Counted from the first letter of the stretch, positions 47,973 to 58,962 are shown. The stretch is DNA of 64,000 nucleotides from Asterias amurensis (GCF_032118995.1 NC_092667.1:5324931-5388930); one strand, 5' to 3'. Numbers and translations are program-made. Notes: generated by a model not told the origin, from the letters alone.

Positions 47973-48118
47973 TCAGAGTAGTAGACACTTGAAGGGCTGT
48001 TTCTTTCCTTTTGTTCTTTGCTTTGTTGGTCTGAGCTTAATGGTCTGACTTTCGTCGGCTGTGTTTTTACTATCTCCGCTTCCGCTGGTAAGGGGTGGTC
48101 CTGTCGTGTTGAAGATAC
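47973..48118 (-). CDS. RAB23: RAB23 coding exon 6 (prenylated tail)
   Basis: Acceptor TTTTAG. Encodes GIFNTTGPPLTSGSGDS, then IKLRPTKQRTKGKKQPFKC, then LLL and TGA. The LRPTKQRTK segment matches human LRPNKQRTK, which fixes the exon. Confidence 0.95.
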
Positions 48119-49571
48119 CTAAAAGAGAAGAGCAGAGGAAAAGTCAAAATTTGTCAATCTTTTTAGTCAATTTGTTAGATAGGATGCTTTGCACAGAAAA
48201 AATATGGCGTGGCGTGGCCGAGCCGGATTAGAACACCGGACTCAAGCTCTAGTGTTTCTGATCAGCAGAAGGTGGGTTCGAGTCCCAGTCGTGACAATGG
48301 TGGCCTTGCAGGCACTGGACTTTATTCCTAATTACTCAAAATAATTGTTAGCATAAAAACTTACTTGGTAGCAAGCAATTGAGAGACCTATTCCGTTTAC
48401 ATAGCACCTTGTAATGGCTTACAAGGTGCTGTGCCGCAATATGCAGGCAATCAAACCAGGAACACTGGGGCGAACCCCTTCCCTTTTCGATAAGTGCACT
48501 GGGTTCTTTAACATGTGTAACACAACACACAGGACCAACAACTTTACGTCCCATCTTAAGGACAAAGCATCATGGTTCACTGTCGTGCTTAAGGATGCAG
48601 GTGTCACAACTGGGGCTCGAACCCACACTCTGCCATTTCTGCTGAAAAGAAACACCGGAGCTTTGGTCCAATGCTCTTGACCACTAGGCCACAACTAGGC
48701 CACAACACGCCTTGAAATCTAAACATACTGAAAGACAAGCAATAAGCCATTTGCAAGTTAGATTTGAATAATTCCTGGCACAATGACATGCTTAGTCACA
48801 ATGTACTGCTTACATTTGAATTCCTCAGACAAAAGAGACAGTTGCTAAGTCAAATGGTTCGAGGCAAGCCTTTGCCTAGCAACCTCCAGATGAGTAAACC
48901 CTGGTACCATTGTGCCATACACATCCATTCAGAATTGTGCATGGGTGTTCACAGTCTCCGACGTAACTTAGCAAAAGCTTGCCCCTGATCATGTCACATA
49001 GCAACTGTCTCGATAGTCTGGTGAATTCAAATTTAAGTGGTAACTTCAAACACATCATGGTACCAGAAGATATTCAAATCAAAAGGCAGAGTCACACTGC
49101 AGCGATAACGAAAACGATAATGATGCAAAGAGAACGCATTCTATTGGTTGAATGAGCGTCTGCGTACTCTGCGTGGAGCAATTCAACCAATATAATGCGT
49201 TCTCTTTGTGTCAGGAGCGTTATCGTTTTCATTATCCCTGCAGTGTGAATCGGCCTTAACATGATAAGTTAACAAGGTGGCATGATTGGCGTGTGCGTAA
49301 AGCACCCGCCTCTCACCAAGGTGACCCCGGTTCGATTCCCAGACTGGGCCATATGTGAGTCGAGTTGTGCGTTGGTTCTCTGCTGTGCCACGAGGGTTTT
49401 CCAGAACATCTGGTTTTCCTCCCTCTGGAAAAATCAATCACTTTCGATCTTGGCTGTGCTCCGTGGTCATAATGGGTTGATGTGGCTTGCATGCCTGCTT
49501 CTCGAACACGTTGTAGCCGCGTCCTTTGCAATTCAGCTCTTAGCTGCGAGTAAGGATGATTAGCCCCCCAA

Positions 49572-49613
<42 letters not shown>

Positions 49614-52600
49614 GTGACGTACCAATCTTTGGGTTAGTCGTGGCATTGTCTTCAGCTTCTTGTGATTGTAACTTTTGCATATACTTATCGGTGAGGTAGA
49701 GGAATACTTCGTCAACGTTGAGGTTCTCTTTGACCGATGCTCGGTAGAATCGTAGTTTCAGCCTCTTCGCTAACGCTTCTGCTTCCTCACTGGTAGAGAA
49801 AAACGCAGAAAGAAACTTAGCAAGAAAGATAACACCAGGGAACAATTTTATAAGCCTTGTAAGCACAAATACTTGCTAAGCACAGAAAAGTATTGCTTAA
49901 CAGAAATAGGTTACCAGCCAAAGTTACATTACATTCACATTGTTGTGACTGGTGCACCAATCAATTTTTGCTTAGCAAAGAAATTTGTCAAGCAATATTT
50001 TCCGCCTAACAGCTTTATGAAATTGGGCCCAGACTTGCATTTTAATAAAAAGTTCAATAGATCATCAAATAATAAATCTCTCTTTCCCTCATTCTGTTAA
50101 GTTAGGGAGATCAGTTGCAGTTGGAAGCACCCTGATGTCCTGGCAGTGGCAACTTTATCTGTATAGCTTAGCTTTTGTCATCCCCTAGACGGGCATAGTT
50201 GGATGGTATTAAAGGGTTAAACAGTAGGAGGGTTAACTCACGGGGCTATGACAGCTTCATCTACAAGGTCTATTTTGTTTTGTACAAGCACCAGTGGTAT
50301 GTTATCAACCTCGTCTTCTACTTTCCGTTTCCATTTCTCGATGGCTTCAAACGATGCTCGGTCTACAGTTGAGAAGACCACTACGCCAGCTTGGGCACCT
50401 AGGGGAAAAAGATGAGACATTATTGGCAACAAATTGTTTCTAGGAACATCAGCTAACAGGGTTGTATGTCCCCCGGATTTTTCAAAACTGGAGAGCTTTC
50501 CAATTCGAGGCAGAGGTCGCCCCTTAGCTGCGCTGGATAGAATATGTGACAAAGTGGAGTTGTAGAAGCGTAGGAGAGCAGTGGTTGACAGAGAACAGGT
50601 GATGGCGGCGACTACAGGAATACGCCCCCATTACAATTCGAGGACAAGGTGGCCATGGACGCAAGTCTTTGTCGAATGATGATGAGGGGGGGCTTCTGGA
50701 CCCACAATTTTTTTAAGTTTGGCCGAAGCATGTTTGGTGTTTATCTTTGGTCTGTTGGTTTTAAAAGACCTGATTGCGTAATCATCGGTTTCATATTTAC
50801 GATGAAACCACACAAATGGAGAATCCAAAAACAACAAAACCAATGCAGAGCACCGATAATGCAAGAAATTCTTAGCCTAAAAAGACATGTTATTTTCTCA
50901 CCTCTGTAGTAGGACTTAGTAATGGCGTCAAATTCCTCCTGTCCTGCTGTATCCCATAACATTAACCTTACGTCTTCTTCTTTTATTCTGTAAAACAATC
51001 CAAGATAATATGATGTTTGTGAGAAACAAATCATACTTCATTATTTGAAAAACAAGGGTTAAGTGTAATAATTAAGACTTGTAATGCGCACATATCCAAA
51101 CAAACAAACAAACAAACAAACAAACACTCCAACCAAAAGACAAACAAACAAAAGCTGTTTGGATATTTTTTCCTCTGTTGATAATGATGTAAAACAATAG
51201 TTTTTTCCCCTGATTCTGATAAAAGTATGGGTCAACATAAACCACTACCACTCGTAGTATGAGGCAATTTTCCGCCGGCTGTCGTGCAAGTTGTATGTCT
51301 ACTTTAAATATAGTCTTTCAATCAAACACTGGATTTTCTATTTCCAGAGTGAAGCCTGACAGACATGACAGATAAAACAAATTACAGGCACAGCAAGTTG
51401 ATTAGCTCTGCTTCTCGTGATAACCATGACGATAGAAAACCTTCATCCCCATGTCTTTTAATTGGAGACTTAAAGGCACAGGACACTATTTATAAGTACT
51501 CAAAATAATGGTGAGCATAAAAAGCTGTTGATAGTACGTACAAAACAGTGTGAGAAACGGCCCCCTCTGAAGTAACTTAGTTTTTGAGCAAGAGGTAATT
51601 TCTCACTCAAATATTAAAAGACTTCAGACTCGAAACCTTTTATTAGACATCTGAAACCACACTTGAAAGCGTGCAACAAGGGTATTTTTTCTTTCATCTT
51701 TCTCTTGCAAAATCCTGGTCTTTGACAATTACCAAACATGTCCAGTGCCTTTAAACTTACAGCCAGGATTATTAAAACAGGAATCTAATTGAAGTATTAA
51801 TTTTAGACTTCCCTGTCTACATTTTCGTTCATTTCCTTTCATTTTGAAGTCTGGGGCCAATTTCATAGAGCTGCTTAAGCAAATATTTTGCTTAAGCACG
51901 AAAATAGCTCGCTTATTTTACACATGTTACTGGCAAAAGTTTCCTGCCATATACATTGCTTATGACTAGTATTAAGCTGTTGTTTACTTAGCATAACAAT
52001 TGAGTGGAGTCTTGGTCGGTAATCTGATTTTACTAAGCAATGAATTTTTTGCTTAAGCAAATTTTTGTGCTTAAGCAGCTCTATGAAATTGGGCCCTGGT
52101 TGTGAAGCCCAGGACTCAATTAGAAAGTGAACCTAACCACTGAACTAACTAGAACCCAATGGAGAGAAGACCTAAGGAAGTAAGTTTTAGTTTTAGATGC
52201 TGGAGGAAAACCCAGGAGAAATATTCTAGAGAGAACCCACGCAGTCAGACAGGGAACTTAATCACTGTACTAGCCAAGAACCCAATGGAGAGGAGACAAT
52301 GAAGGAAGTTTCAGTTTTAGATGCTGGAGGAACATTTGCTCTTGAATGGTAAATGTCAAGGGTTCAAATCCCGGCCAAGAAAATGCCTACATGTACATGT
52401 GGATTCTGTTCGGAGAAATCGGATGAAGTACCAAGTATAGGCCCCCCTATCTTCTTTTATTTATTTCTTCTTTACTTTACCCTGGGGAAACCTCTCAGTA
52501 AAACACTGTTGTTCAGAGGTGCCCAGCAACTAATACACATTTTTTATACAGTGCTTTACAAGTAACAGTGTATGGATAAAAACAAATTTATCCCCACTGC

Positions 52601-55600
52601 AAATTTAATGCAGGCCCGATACTTCACTTAAGGCAATGAAGGCGATTGCCTCCATGCCCCCCCCCCCCCCCCCCCCCCCCGGTTATTTGCAATCTTCCCA
52701 TACATTTGTATGGTGCCCTTTATTTACCAAGGAGAAAATGCCTTGGTGCCCTTTAGCGTGATTCAAACCGGGGTCCTAGAGGTGGAAGGCAAGGCAAGAT
52801 ACACAATGTAGCAATGTAGCACTACGTAAAGTCCCTTATTAGTCACTGAACCTTTTGCCAAACCAACATGTAGCATATCAGATGCATTTTAATCAGTCAA
52901 AGTCCGGTAATTTAGGGGGAATTTTTTTCCCCGGAGGATATTACTTTCATGAAACAACAACTTCCTCAATTAAAAAAAGCAATTTGTGTCACGGGAAATG
53001 ACATCTGATAAAATAATGGTAATCTAAAATCTTCATTATTAAAGTGGGTATACCTTTGGTAATTATTTCAAAATTAATGACCATGAAAACTTGCGAGGTT
53101 GCGTTTTTGAGATATTGACGAAAAAATCGTGTAAACCCAGGAAAATAATCTCTAATAAGAAAACACAATCTGAGCAACATTACTGACCGTAACGCTTCTC
53201 AGATTCAAATTTTTGGGGCAAAAAAACTGATATCTTTTTCTACAACCACGTTACTTCAAAATGAAATGATTCTCAAAAATGCTTTATACTCGTATTGAAA
53301 AATGACTGCACTTCTAACCAAGTACATGAAGTATTTATTGCTATGAATTTTAAGAGTGATTACCGCACAACATTCCCTTCCAATGCCAGGAGCAGGGCTT
53401 ACACTTTTCTAGACTACGACGGTCGACGAAGTGGCCCGTATCTTTTACTGGACCAAATATATTATTCATGATTGCGGCTAGATTCATTTTTGAAATCCTC
53501 TTGATCAGCTTGGAGGAAGTTTGGTCTCATAATTCAAACCGACCAATCTACATTTGGTAATTGGAGAAACGATCAACCTAGACAAGAATATAGTTTGCCG
53601 TTTTCATTTCCGGTTGCTAGTATCAAGTCCAAGTCCCCAGTAATTTTCAATGATTGTGTAAAATATTCATGGACTGTTTCAATGTGAACACATGTTGGTG
53701 ATGTTTGTGAGAGCATATGGACTGTCAGTTTGGTATGATGAATAAATTATTGAATAAATTATTGAGTTCCTGTTAGCATAAGTTTCAATAATTCAACCAC
53801 ACTGCTTTTATTTTATCATCATTAGAACTATTATTTAACAGGGTATCCCTTTAACGTTCTGGACCAAAACAAAATCACGCTGAACTAAAACAAGGTCCTT
53901 GAAATGTTTTCTTGTTGGTGTTTATTGGTTTCAAATGAATGCCCTACTGTGCATGGTCTGAAGCATTCTAAAATCTAACTGCATGGTATTTTATTGGTTT
54001 TTGTGACTTTTAATATCAAGGACCCTTGATAGGTTTTGAGTTGGTGTTTTTATTTCGTTTTAAAATTAAAAGCCCTGCTTATATTAGCAATCTCGTGTAA
54101 TATTACATGTACCTTTAAACTAAGCATGAAGAAACAGAATCAAGAGCACTTACAACTCATTACAGCAGGAACTATTACTAACTTGGTCCGGGAAGTTTGA
54201 ATGCTCAGCAGACTTGTACAGTAACTGCATCTCCTAACGTACTGTAACTGCATCTCCTAACGTACTGTAACTGCATCTCCTAACGTACTGTAACTGCATC
54301 TCCTAACGTACTGTAACTGCATCTCCTAACGTACTGTAACTGCATCTCCTAACGTACTGTAACTGCATCTCCTAACGTACTGTAACTGCATCTCCTAACG
54401 TACTGTAACTGCATCTCCTAACGTACTGTAACTGCATCTCCTAACGTACTGTAACTGGGCCCAATTTCATGGCTCTGCTTACTGCGAATTCTGCGCTTAC
54501 GGTCACCATTCTCCGCTTAGTGTGCAAGCATCAAAATTCTGCGCTAGATGTGGAAGCCAAGAGTGTATTTTATGTGGAGTACACACGCGCACCAGCAAAA
54601 CAATTCTTGTTAACCAGTAGAATACACTTGATGTAAGTGCAGAGTTCCCTACTTCGGTAAGCGCGGATTGCTTTCCTAACAGTAACCAAAGCCATGCAAT
54701 TAAGCCCCGATTGTTAGTCTGGACCCAGCCATACTGTCTGAATCTACATGTACCTGGATATGTAACCTGCATTTCTGCAAGGCTGCATGAAGAATGTCTG
54801 TCAATGATTCTTCACAATTCCTTTGAAATATCACCGGCCTATTCACAAATTATTTCCGCTATCAGGCTATTGACAAATTTATTTCGCTGTAATTAAATAA
54901 TTTTTGCCTCATTGGGAAATAAAAAAGGTGAGCCATACAATGTACATTGTCAACGACCAGCTAGTTGTATACCACGTACATGTATTGTACATCACTCATG
55001 GTATTACAAGCAAACCATTACTCTAATGCTAAGAGAACATTGGAGACCTAGCCCCAGGTTGCGAAAGTTTGGCAATTTTGTGCGCACACGCTTTAAAGGA
55101 ACACGTTGCCTTGGATCGGACGAGTTGGTCAAAACAAAAGCGTTTGTAACCGTTTTTTATAAAATGCATATGGTTGGAAAGATGTTTTAAAAGTAGAATA
55201 CAATGATCCACACAAGTTTGCCTCAAAATTGCGTGGTTTTCCTTCTACTGTGTGAACTAACATGGTCGGCCATTTATGGGAGTCAAAATTTTGACCCCCA
55301 TAAATGGCCGACGTGTTAGTCGACGAGGTAAAAGGAAAACCACGCAATTTCGAGGCATGTTTGTGTGGATCACTGTATTCTACTTTTACAACATCTTTCT
55401 ACCCATATGCATTTTATAAAAAACGGTTACAAACGCTTTTCAAAGACCAACTCGACCGATCCAAGGCAACGTGTTCCTTTAATGTTACCCACTCTAGATC
55501 AATAACAGAGCAGTTTGCTGTTGACTGCCGAGTGCCAGCTAACTCAATGACTGTGAGACACATACAGAATCCAGATTCCATTTTATTCAAGCCTTCAAGA

Positions 55601-57214
55601 GCAAATAACCTTGGGAAATGTGAATGTGGGTGACTTGAAGATTATGCATTGGCCTACATCTATGTACAAGCATGACAGGTTGGTTTCTCCACAGGGCAAA
55701 TGGTTTGTATCACTTTGTGACGTGTGAGGTGATCAAATTTGAGTACAGCAGGTCTACAATAAATAATCTATGCATGGTTTATACAGCGCCCAACATGAAT
55801 CCAACCCACAGGCCTGATGTTTCGGGAGGCGATTGCCTCCATGCCCCCTAGTCATTGCCTTGGTGCCCTTGAAATGGTAGGAATTTAAAATTTTCCTGAT
55901 TGGGTGCTCTTTACCGAGGAGAAAATGCCTTGGTGCCCTTGCCCTTATAAAACGAGGCACACAGGCCTGAACCCACATTATGCTATAGACAACACAAGAA
56001 ATTATGTTCCATGAACTAGACCGCTCTGCCACGACACACAACGCTATTATTCTAGCAAAAACCACCAAAACCATTAAAAAGCTAGAGGCAAAGTCTACAC
56101 CAACATACATGTACAGTATGTGCAAGAAATTATTCACAAAAACAAGCCTTCAAGAAAAACTCCGCTCCCAATCACAATCTCAACTTCATCGACATTGACT
56201 AAGTCATACGACCAACAAGCCTTTTCGACGTCTTCTCCCACTCTTATACAAACTCCCCCGAAATCAAAGACCCACAAACTCTGGATCAATTGAAACGTCT
56301 TCTCAACACTAATACTCTGACTAATTTTATTTCTTGGTTCTCAAATGACTTTGTACAGCACATTGGACTTACCTGTGTAATGTGAGACATGTGAGAAGAC
56401 GGTCTATATTATTATTATTATTATTATTATAAACTCACTGTATCTGTCTCTCCAGGAAGTCTACTCCGATCGTCTTTTTGTAGTCTTTGGTGAAGATCCC
56501 TTTGCAGTATCGTTGGATCATACTGGACTTCCCTACAGCTCCATTGCCAACAATCACCACCTAAAGCAGGAGACAAAAATAACACACGTTAAGAAAACTT
56601 GCAAAAACAGTAGCAGGGTCTTTCTCAAAGGCTAAATGACAACACAACACAACACCCATGAATTAAGTGGAAATACATAGAGAGAGAGAGAGAGAGAGTC
56701 AGAAGGCACACAAAAAAAGCAAGGGGTAAACAAGATAAGTTGGTTGCATAGCTTTAAACAATTGCTTTAGGCCTACTCCAATGTACTCAATTCTGATTTT
56801 TTTTCACCGTGACCATCTTTATACTGGATGTACATAAAATAGGTGCAATTATTTATTTGGTCATTCTTATAAAGTGATGTAGGCATAGACACACTCTTAC
56901 ACATCAGATTTTGGCTGCATTTTGCGCAGGACTCAATTTTTTTTACACTGGACCATCAAGGCCAGTGATTTCAGTAATGCGCCTTTAAACTCAAGACAGG
57001 ACAAGATGGTGGTCCTAAGTGTGGTAATTCCAAAATGTAGTCAATGTAGTCAATGCAGTTGCATGAGAATTCTGTGTATGTTGAAGAAAATATTATCTAT
57101 TAAATTGTCACAGGTAATTATTTTGGGTCTTTTGATAATATTATTCTCTAAAGATTTAGTTTCAAGTTACACCCTGCTTACCTTGATGGCTATTTCTACA
57201 TCCTCTTCCTTCAT
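47973..57214 (-). CDS. RAB23: RAB23 gene, 6 coding exons (Ras-related GTPase Rab23)
   Basis: Complete RAB23, a membrane-bound GTPase known in vertebrates to antagonise Hedgehog signalling and to act in ciliary trafficking. Six exons with GT-AG borders give 711 nt, 236 residues (human 237). G boxes in order: P-loop GNGAVGKSS at 16-24, switch I Thr41 in YKKTIGVDF, switch II WDTAGQEEF with Gln68, NKID at 121-124 and RASVKE. Residue numbers equal human ones through the G domain. The C-terminus ends KCLLL, a CaaX box predicted to be geranylgeranylated; human ends CSIP. Intron 2 (5.4 kb) and the last introns are packed with MITEs and SINEs. The gene is tail-to-tail with BAG2. Confidence 0.97.
48206..48302 (+). 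mobile_element. tRNA-derived SINE head
   Basis: tRNA-like segment: box A region GGCGTGGCCGAGCCGGATTA and box B GGTTCGAGTCCC. It joins the GGACACT-family fragment at 48,303. Not a tRNA gene: the stems are not maintained. Confidence 0.65.
48303..48372. mobile_element. GGACACT-family MITE, 70 bp left-end fragment
   Basis: Reads GGCACTGGACTTTATTCCTA then AATTACTCAAAATAATTG; cut off where the opposing SINE begins. Confidence 0.55.
48373..48712 (-). mobile_element. tRNA-derived SINE, near full length
   Basis: On the minus strand box A is TGGCCTAGTGGTCAAGAGCA and box B GGGTTCGAGCCCC, about 50 bp apart, followed by a body of about 250 bp. The box A phrase is partly duplicated (GGCCTAGTTGTGGCCTAGTGG, read in two pieces). 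RNA polymerase III promoter relic in RAB23's 3'-most intron. Confidence 0.75.
49083..49258. mobile_element. GATAACG TIR element, full copy
   Basis: Ends AGGCAGAGTCACACTGCAGC and GCAGTGTGAATCGGCCTT are inverted. 176 bp, the same length as the copy at 45,919. In RAB23 intron 5. Confidence 0.75.
49263..49611 (+). mobile_element. tRNA-derived SINE with (ATT)n tail, antisense in RAB23 intron 5
   Basis: tRNA-like head with TGGCGTGTGCGTAAAGCACC and box B GGTTCGATTCCC, a central domain with GGTTTTCCTCCCTC, and a tail of about 13 ATT triplets (49,572-49,610). The tail ends 11 bp from the RAB23 exon 5 donor. Confidence 0.8.
49623..49789 (-). CDS. RAB23: RAB23 coding exon 5
   Basis: Encodes EEAEALAKRLKLRFYRASVK and the helix to TTNPKI. 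Donor GTACGT is followed 11 bp on by the (ATT)n tail of an antisense SINE. Confidence 0.96.
49838..50033. mobile_element. GGGCCCAATTTCAT-family element, RAB23 intron 4
   Basis: Inverted ends AACAATTTTATAAGCC and GCTTTATGAAATTGGGCCCA around TAAGCA-rich arms and a ACATTCACATTGT centre. Confidence 0.6.
50242..50398 (-). CDS. RAB23: RAB23 coding exon 4 (NKID box)
   Basis: Encodes GAQAGVVVFSTVDRASFEAI to VLVQNKIDLVDEAVIA, with the guanine-specificity NKID motif. Acceptor CCCTAG, donor GTGAGT. Confidence 0.97.
50902..50987 (-). CDS. RAB23: RAB23 coding exon 3 (switch II)
   Basis: Encodes QIKEEDVRLMLWDTAGQEEF and DAITKSYYR. Acceptor TTACAG, donor GTGAGA, ends in phase 1. Confidence 0.97.
51095..51130. 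repeat. (AAAC)n microsatellite
   Basis: About eight CAAA tetramers in a row within RAB23 intron 2. Confidence 0.9.
51472..51755. mobile_element. Palindromic MITE, GGACACT family, copy 5
   Basis: Both ends present (GGCACAGGACACTATTTATA and ACATGTCCAGTGCCTTTA); shorter than the 380 bp copies, so internally deleted. Confidence 0.7.
51853..52097. mobile_element. GGGCCCAATTTCAT-family element, full copy
   Basis: Ends GGGCCAATTTCATAGAGCTG and CAGCTCTATGAAATTGGGCC are inverted. TAAGCA motifs line both arms. Confidence 0.7.
52657..52680. repeat. 24-base poly-C run
   Basis: Uninterrupted C homopolymer inside a GGCGATTGCCTCCATGCCCC repeat that also occurs at about 55,825 and, inverted, near 58,190 without the long run. 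Confidence 0.95.
54222..54457. repeat. Perfect 23 bp tandem repeat, 10 copies
   Basis: Ten identical copies of a 23-mer (TAACTGCATCTCC then TAACGTACTG) plus the start of an eleventh, in RAB23 intron 2. Lack of any difference between units indicates recent expansion. Confidence 0.97.
54458..54705. mobile_element. GGGCCCAATTTCAT-related element, TGCGCTTA subtype
   Basis: Starts GGCCCAATTTCATGGCTCTG and repeats GCGCTTA/AATTCTGCG motifs. Begins exactly where the 23 bp tandem array ends. Confidence 0.5.
55097..55478. mobile_element. TTAA-flanked palindromic MITE, copy 3 (RAB23 intron 2)
   Basis: 382 bp, TTAA at 55093-55096 and 55479-55482, ends AGGAACACGTTGCCTTGGAT and complement. Third copy of the element at 26,247. 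Confidence 0.8.
56402..56431. repeat. (ATT)n tract at RAB23 exon 2 donor
   Basis: About eight ATT triplets end within a few bases of the exon 2 donor. Upstream (56,220-56,400) is sequence that may be a retroelement body ending in this tail. Confidence 0.9.
56439..56560 (-). CDS. RAB23: RAB23 coding exon 2 (P-loop, switch I)
   Basis: Acceptor CTTTAG. Encodes VVIVGNGAVGKSSMIQRYCK through DFLERQI. Its donor GTGAGTTT runs directly into a (TAA)n tract. Confidence 0.97.
56681..56698. repeat. (GA)n microsatellite
   Basis: Nine GA dinucleotides in RAB23 intron 1. Confidence 0.9.
57182..57214 (-). CDS. RAB23: RAB23 coding exon 1 (start codon)
   Basis: Eleven codons, MKEEDVEIAIK, matching human MLEEDMEVAIK. 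Donor GTAAGC, phase 0. Confidence 0.94.
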
Positions 57215-57514
57215 CTTGTCAAATTCTAAAACACGTCGCTGCGATAAGACGGCGAGTCGCAGCACCAAATTGTCTGTCAACACTTGAAGTCAAAGTCAAG
57301 GTCTTGACACTGCGGAGTTGGGGGGGGGAGAGACACAATACAAGGGCACTATCCGGATGAGTCGACGAAACGTTCCGTTGGGGCTTTCTGCATGAGTTGT
57401 CCCGTTCGTCACTTCAGTTGGGTCGTGATGATGCGTGGTCTACTTGTCGTTGTTGTTGCCATGGGTTACCAATCTCGGCGCAAGCTTTTCATGACTGGGA
57501 CTTGATGAAGGAAC
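57215..57514 (-). promoter_or_regulatory. Probable RAB23 5' UTR exon
   Basis: A pyrimidine-rich acceptor (CCTCCTACCACACAG on the minus strand) ends at 57515, and the sequence runs without another obvious acceptor to the RAB23 start codon. This suggests a 5' UTR segment belonging to a longer transcript whose first exon lies further upstream. It holds short upstream ATGs. Inferred from splice signal only. Confidence 0.35.
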
Positions 57515-58814
57515 CTGTGTGGTAGGAGGATGGAAACAATAAATCTTATTATCATTTGCTGAAATCAAAGTACAGAGTAAGTAATTTCTGCCGGAAGAAT
57601 GACAATAGAAATTCAATTATACTGTGTATTTCAGTCGACTGAATGAATGAATTTAAAGCAGCAAATTTCGTTTGCATAAATAAAAAAGATATATCATTAT
57701 TATTAAGTTTCATATTTGTATATGTAGCTATCAGGCATTCCTATTTGGTTAAATTTTTTGTTTACACGAGGGCTGACAACTTGTTATATTAACAATCATT
57801 CTTTATTTGTATTATAATACTGGGTTCTTTTATAGTTTTACTAGGGATATACTTCATGAGTGGACATTGGATCCAAATTTTTGGGCAATATCTAAAAGAC
57901 GAGAACAACTTTTGAAATGAAAATATTCACTTCGTAGTTTCACCGAATACAAGCTACATAAAACAAGCGACGGTTCCACAAAAAAGGGATAATTTGCCTT
58001 AATGGACATTTCTGGGTAATTTATCACCACTTTTCCGATTGTTTTCCAAAGTCAAAAACAGGCCTTTTGTTTTAGTTAAGGGCAAGGGCACCAAGGCATT
58101 TTCTCCTAAGGGCACCCTATAATGCCCTTTGAGGAAATTATAAATTTCTACAGATCATTTCAACTGCACCATGGCAATAATCAGGGGGCAGGGGGCATGG
58201 AGGCAATCGCATTCGTTGCTTCTGTGAAAGATCAGTCTTACAAACGAATCGGAAATCAGACTAAAGTAGAAAGATAATTTCTCATGCAGCGAGGGGCTTA
58301 TTCTGAATTTGTGTCTGACCTACACAGTCAGAGAGCCCCTGGCCTTGAGCTAAAAAAAAAACACTAATAGTGTTCAGCCGTCTGCTCAGTCACGGAAATA
58401 CATATTCCATGTTAACAATGTTTATTCTACTCCAAAGTGAGAGGGGGGGGGGCTTCTAATGTGTAACATAAACTGCGTGGTTGAGTGTGGAGCAGTGTGG
58501 ATTACACACAGTGTGCATTTAGACTTTTCCCCTCTGACCCTTTTAGATGTGTTTGAACAACATTGCGGAATGTTCATGATGTATGGTTAGACAAAAAAGG
58601 TCCAAGAATTCCAACAAAGATGACAGAAGGTTCAAGAAGTTAATTTTCTTTTTCTGCATTGAAGGACATAACAGACCATACATACAGCACAATTATATTA
58701 ATAGCTCGGTAATGCTGGTTCACTTTAACATGTTAAGTATTAAAATACGTACGATGCATTGGTACGCAAAGACTGAACAAGATAACGAGTTTGCTACGGT
58801 TTGTAAATCGTCAC

Positions 58815-58962
58815 AATGGGAGACTTTTTGGACGCTTGGTGGCAGCAGACTTACCAGGTAACATTCATTGTTCTCGGTCATGTGCGCACGCTCAGAACTA
58901 CGTAAACAATGGAAATCTACCTTGTAAGTCTGCTGCCACCTAGCGTCCCAAAGTCCCCCATT
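58815..58962. repeat. Inverted repeat with ~45 bp arms
   Basis: Left arm contains GGTGGCAGCAGACTTAC (58,839-58,855); right arm its complement GTAAGTCTGCTGCCACC (58,924-58,940), with matching outer flanks GGGAGACTTT and AAAGTCCCC. The loop is about 55 bp. Probably a small fold-back transposon. Confidence 0.7.

Noticed and set aside
4928-52680. Poly-C runs at 4,928 and 52,657 as functional sites
   Set aside because: More likely slippage-prone homopolymers; their exact lengths may be sequencing artefacts.
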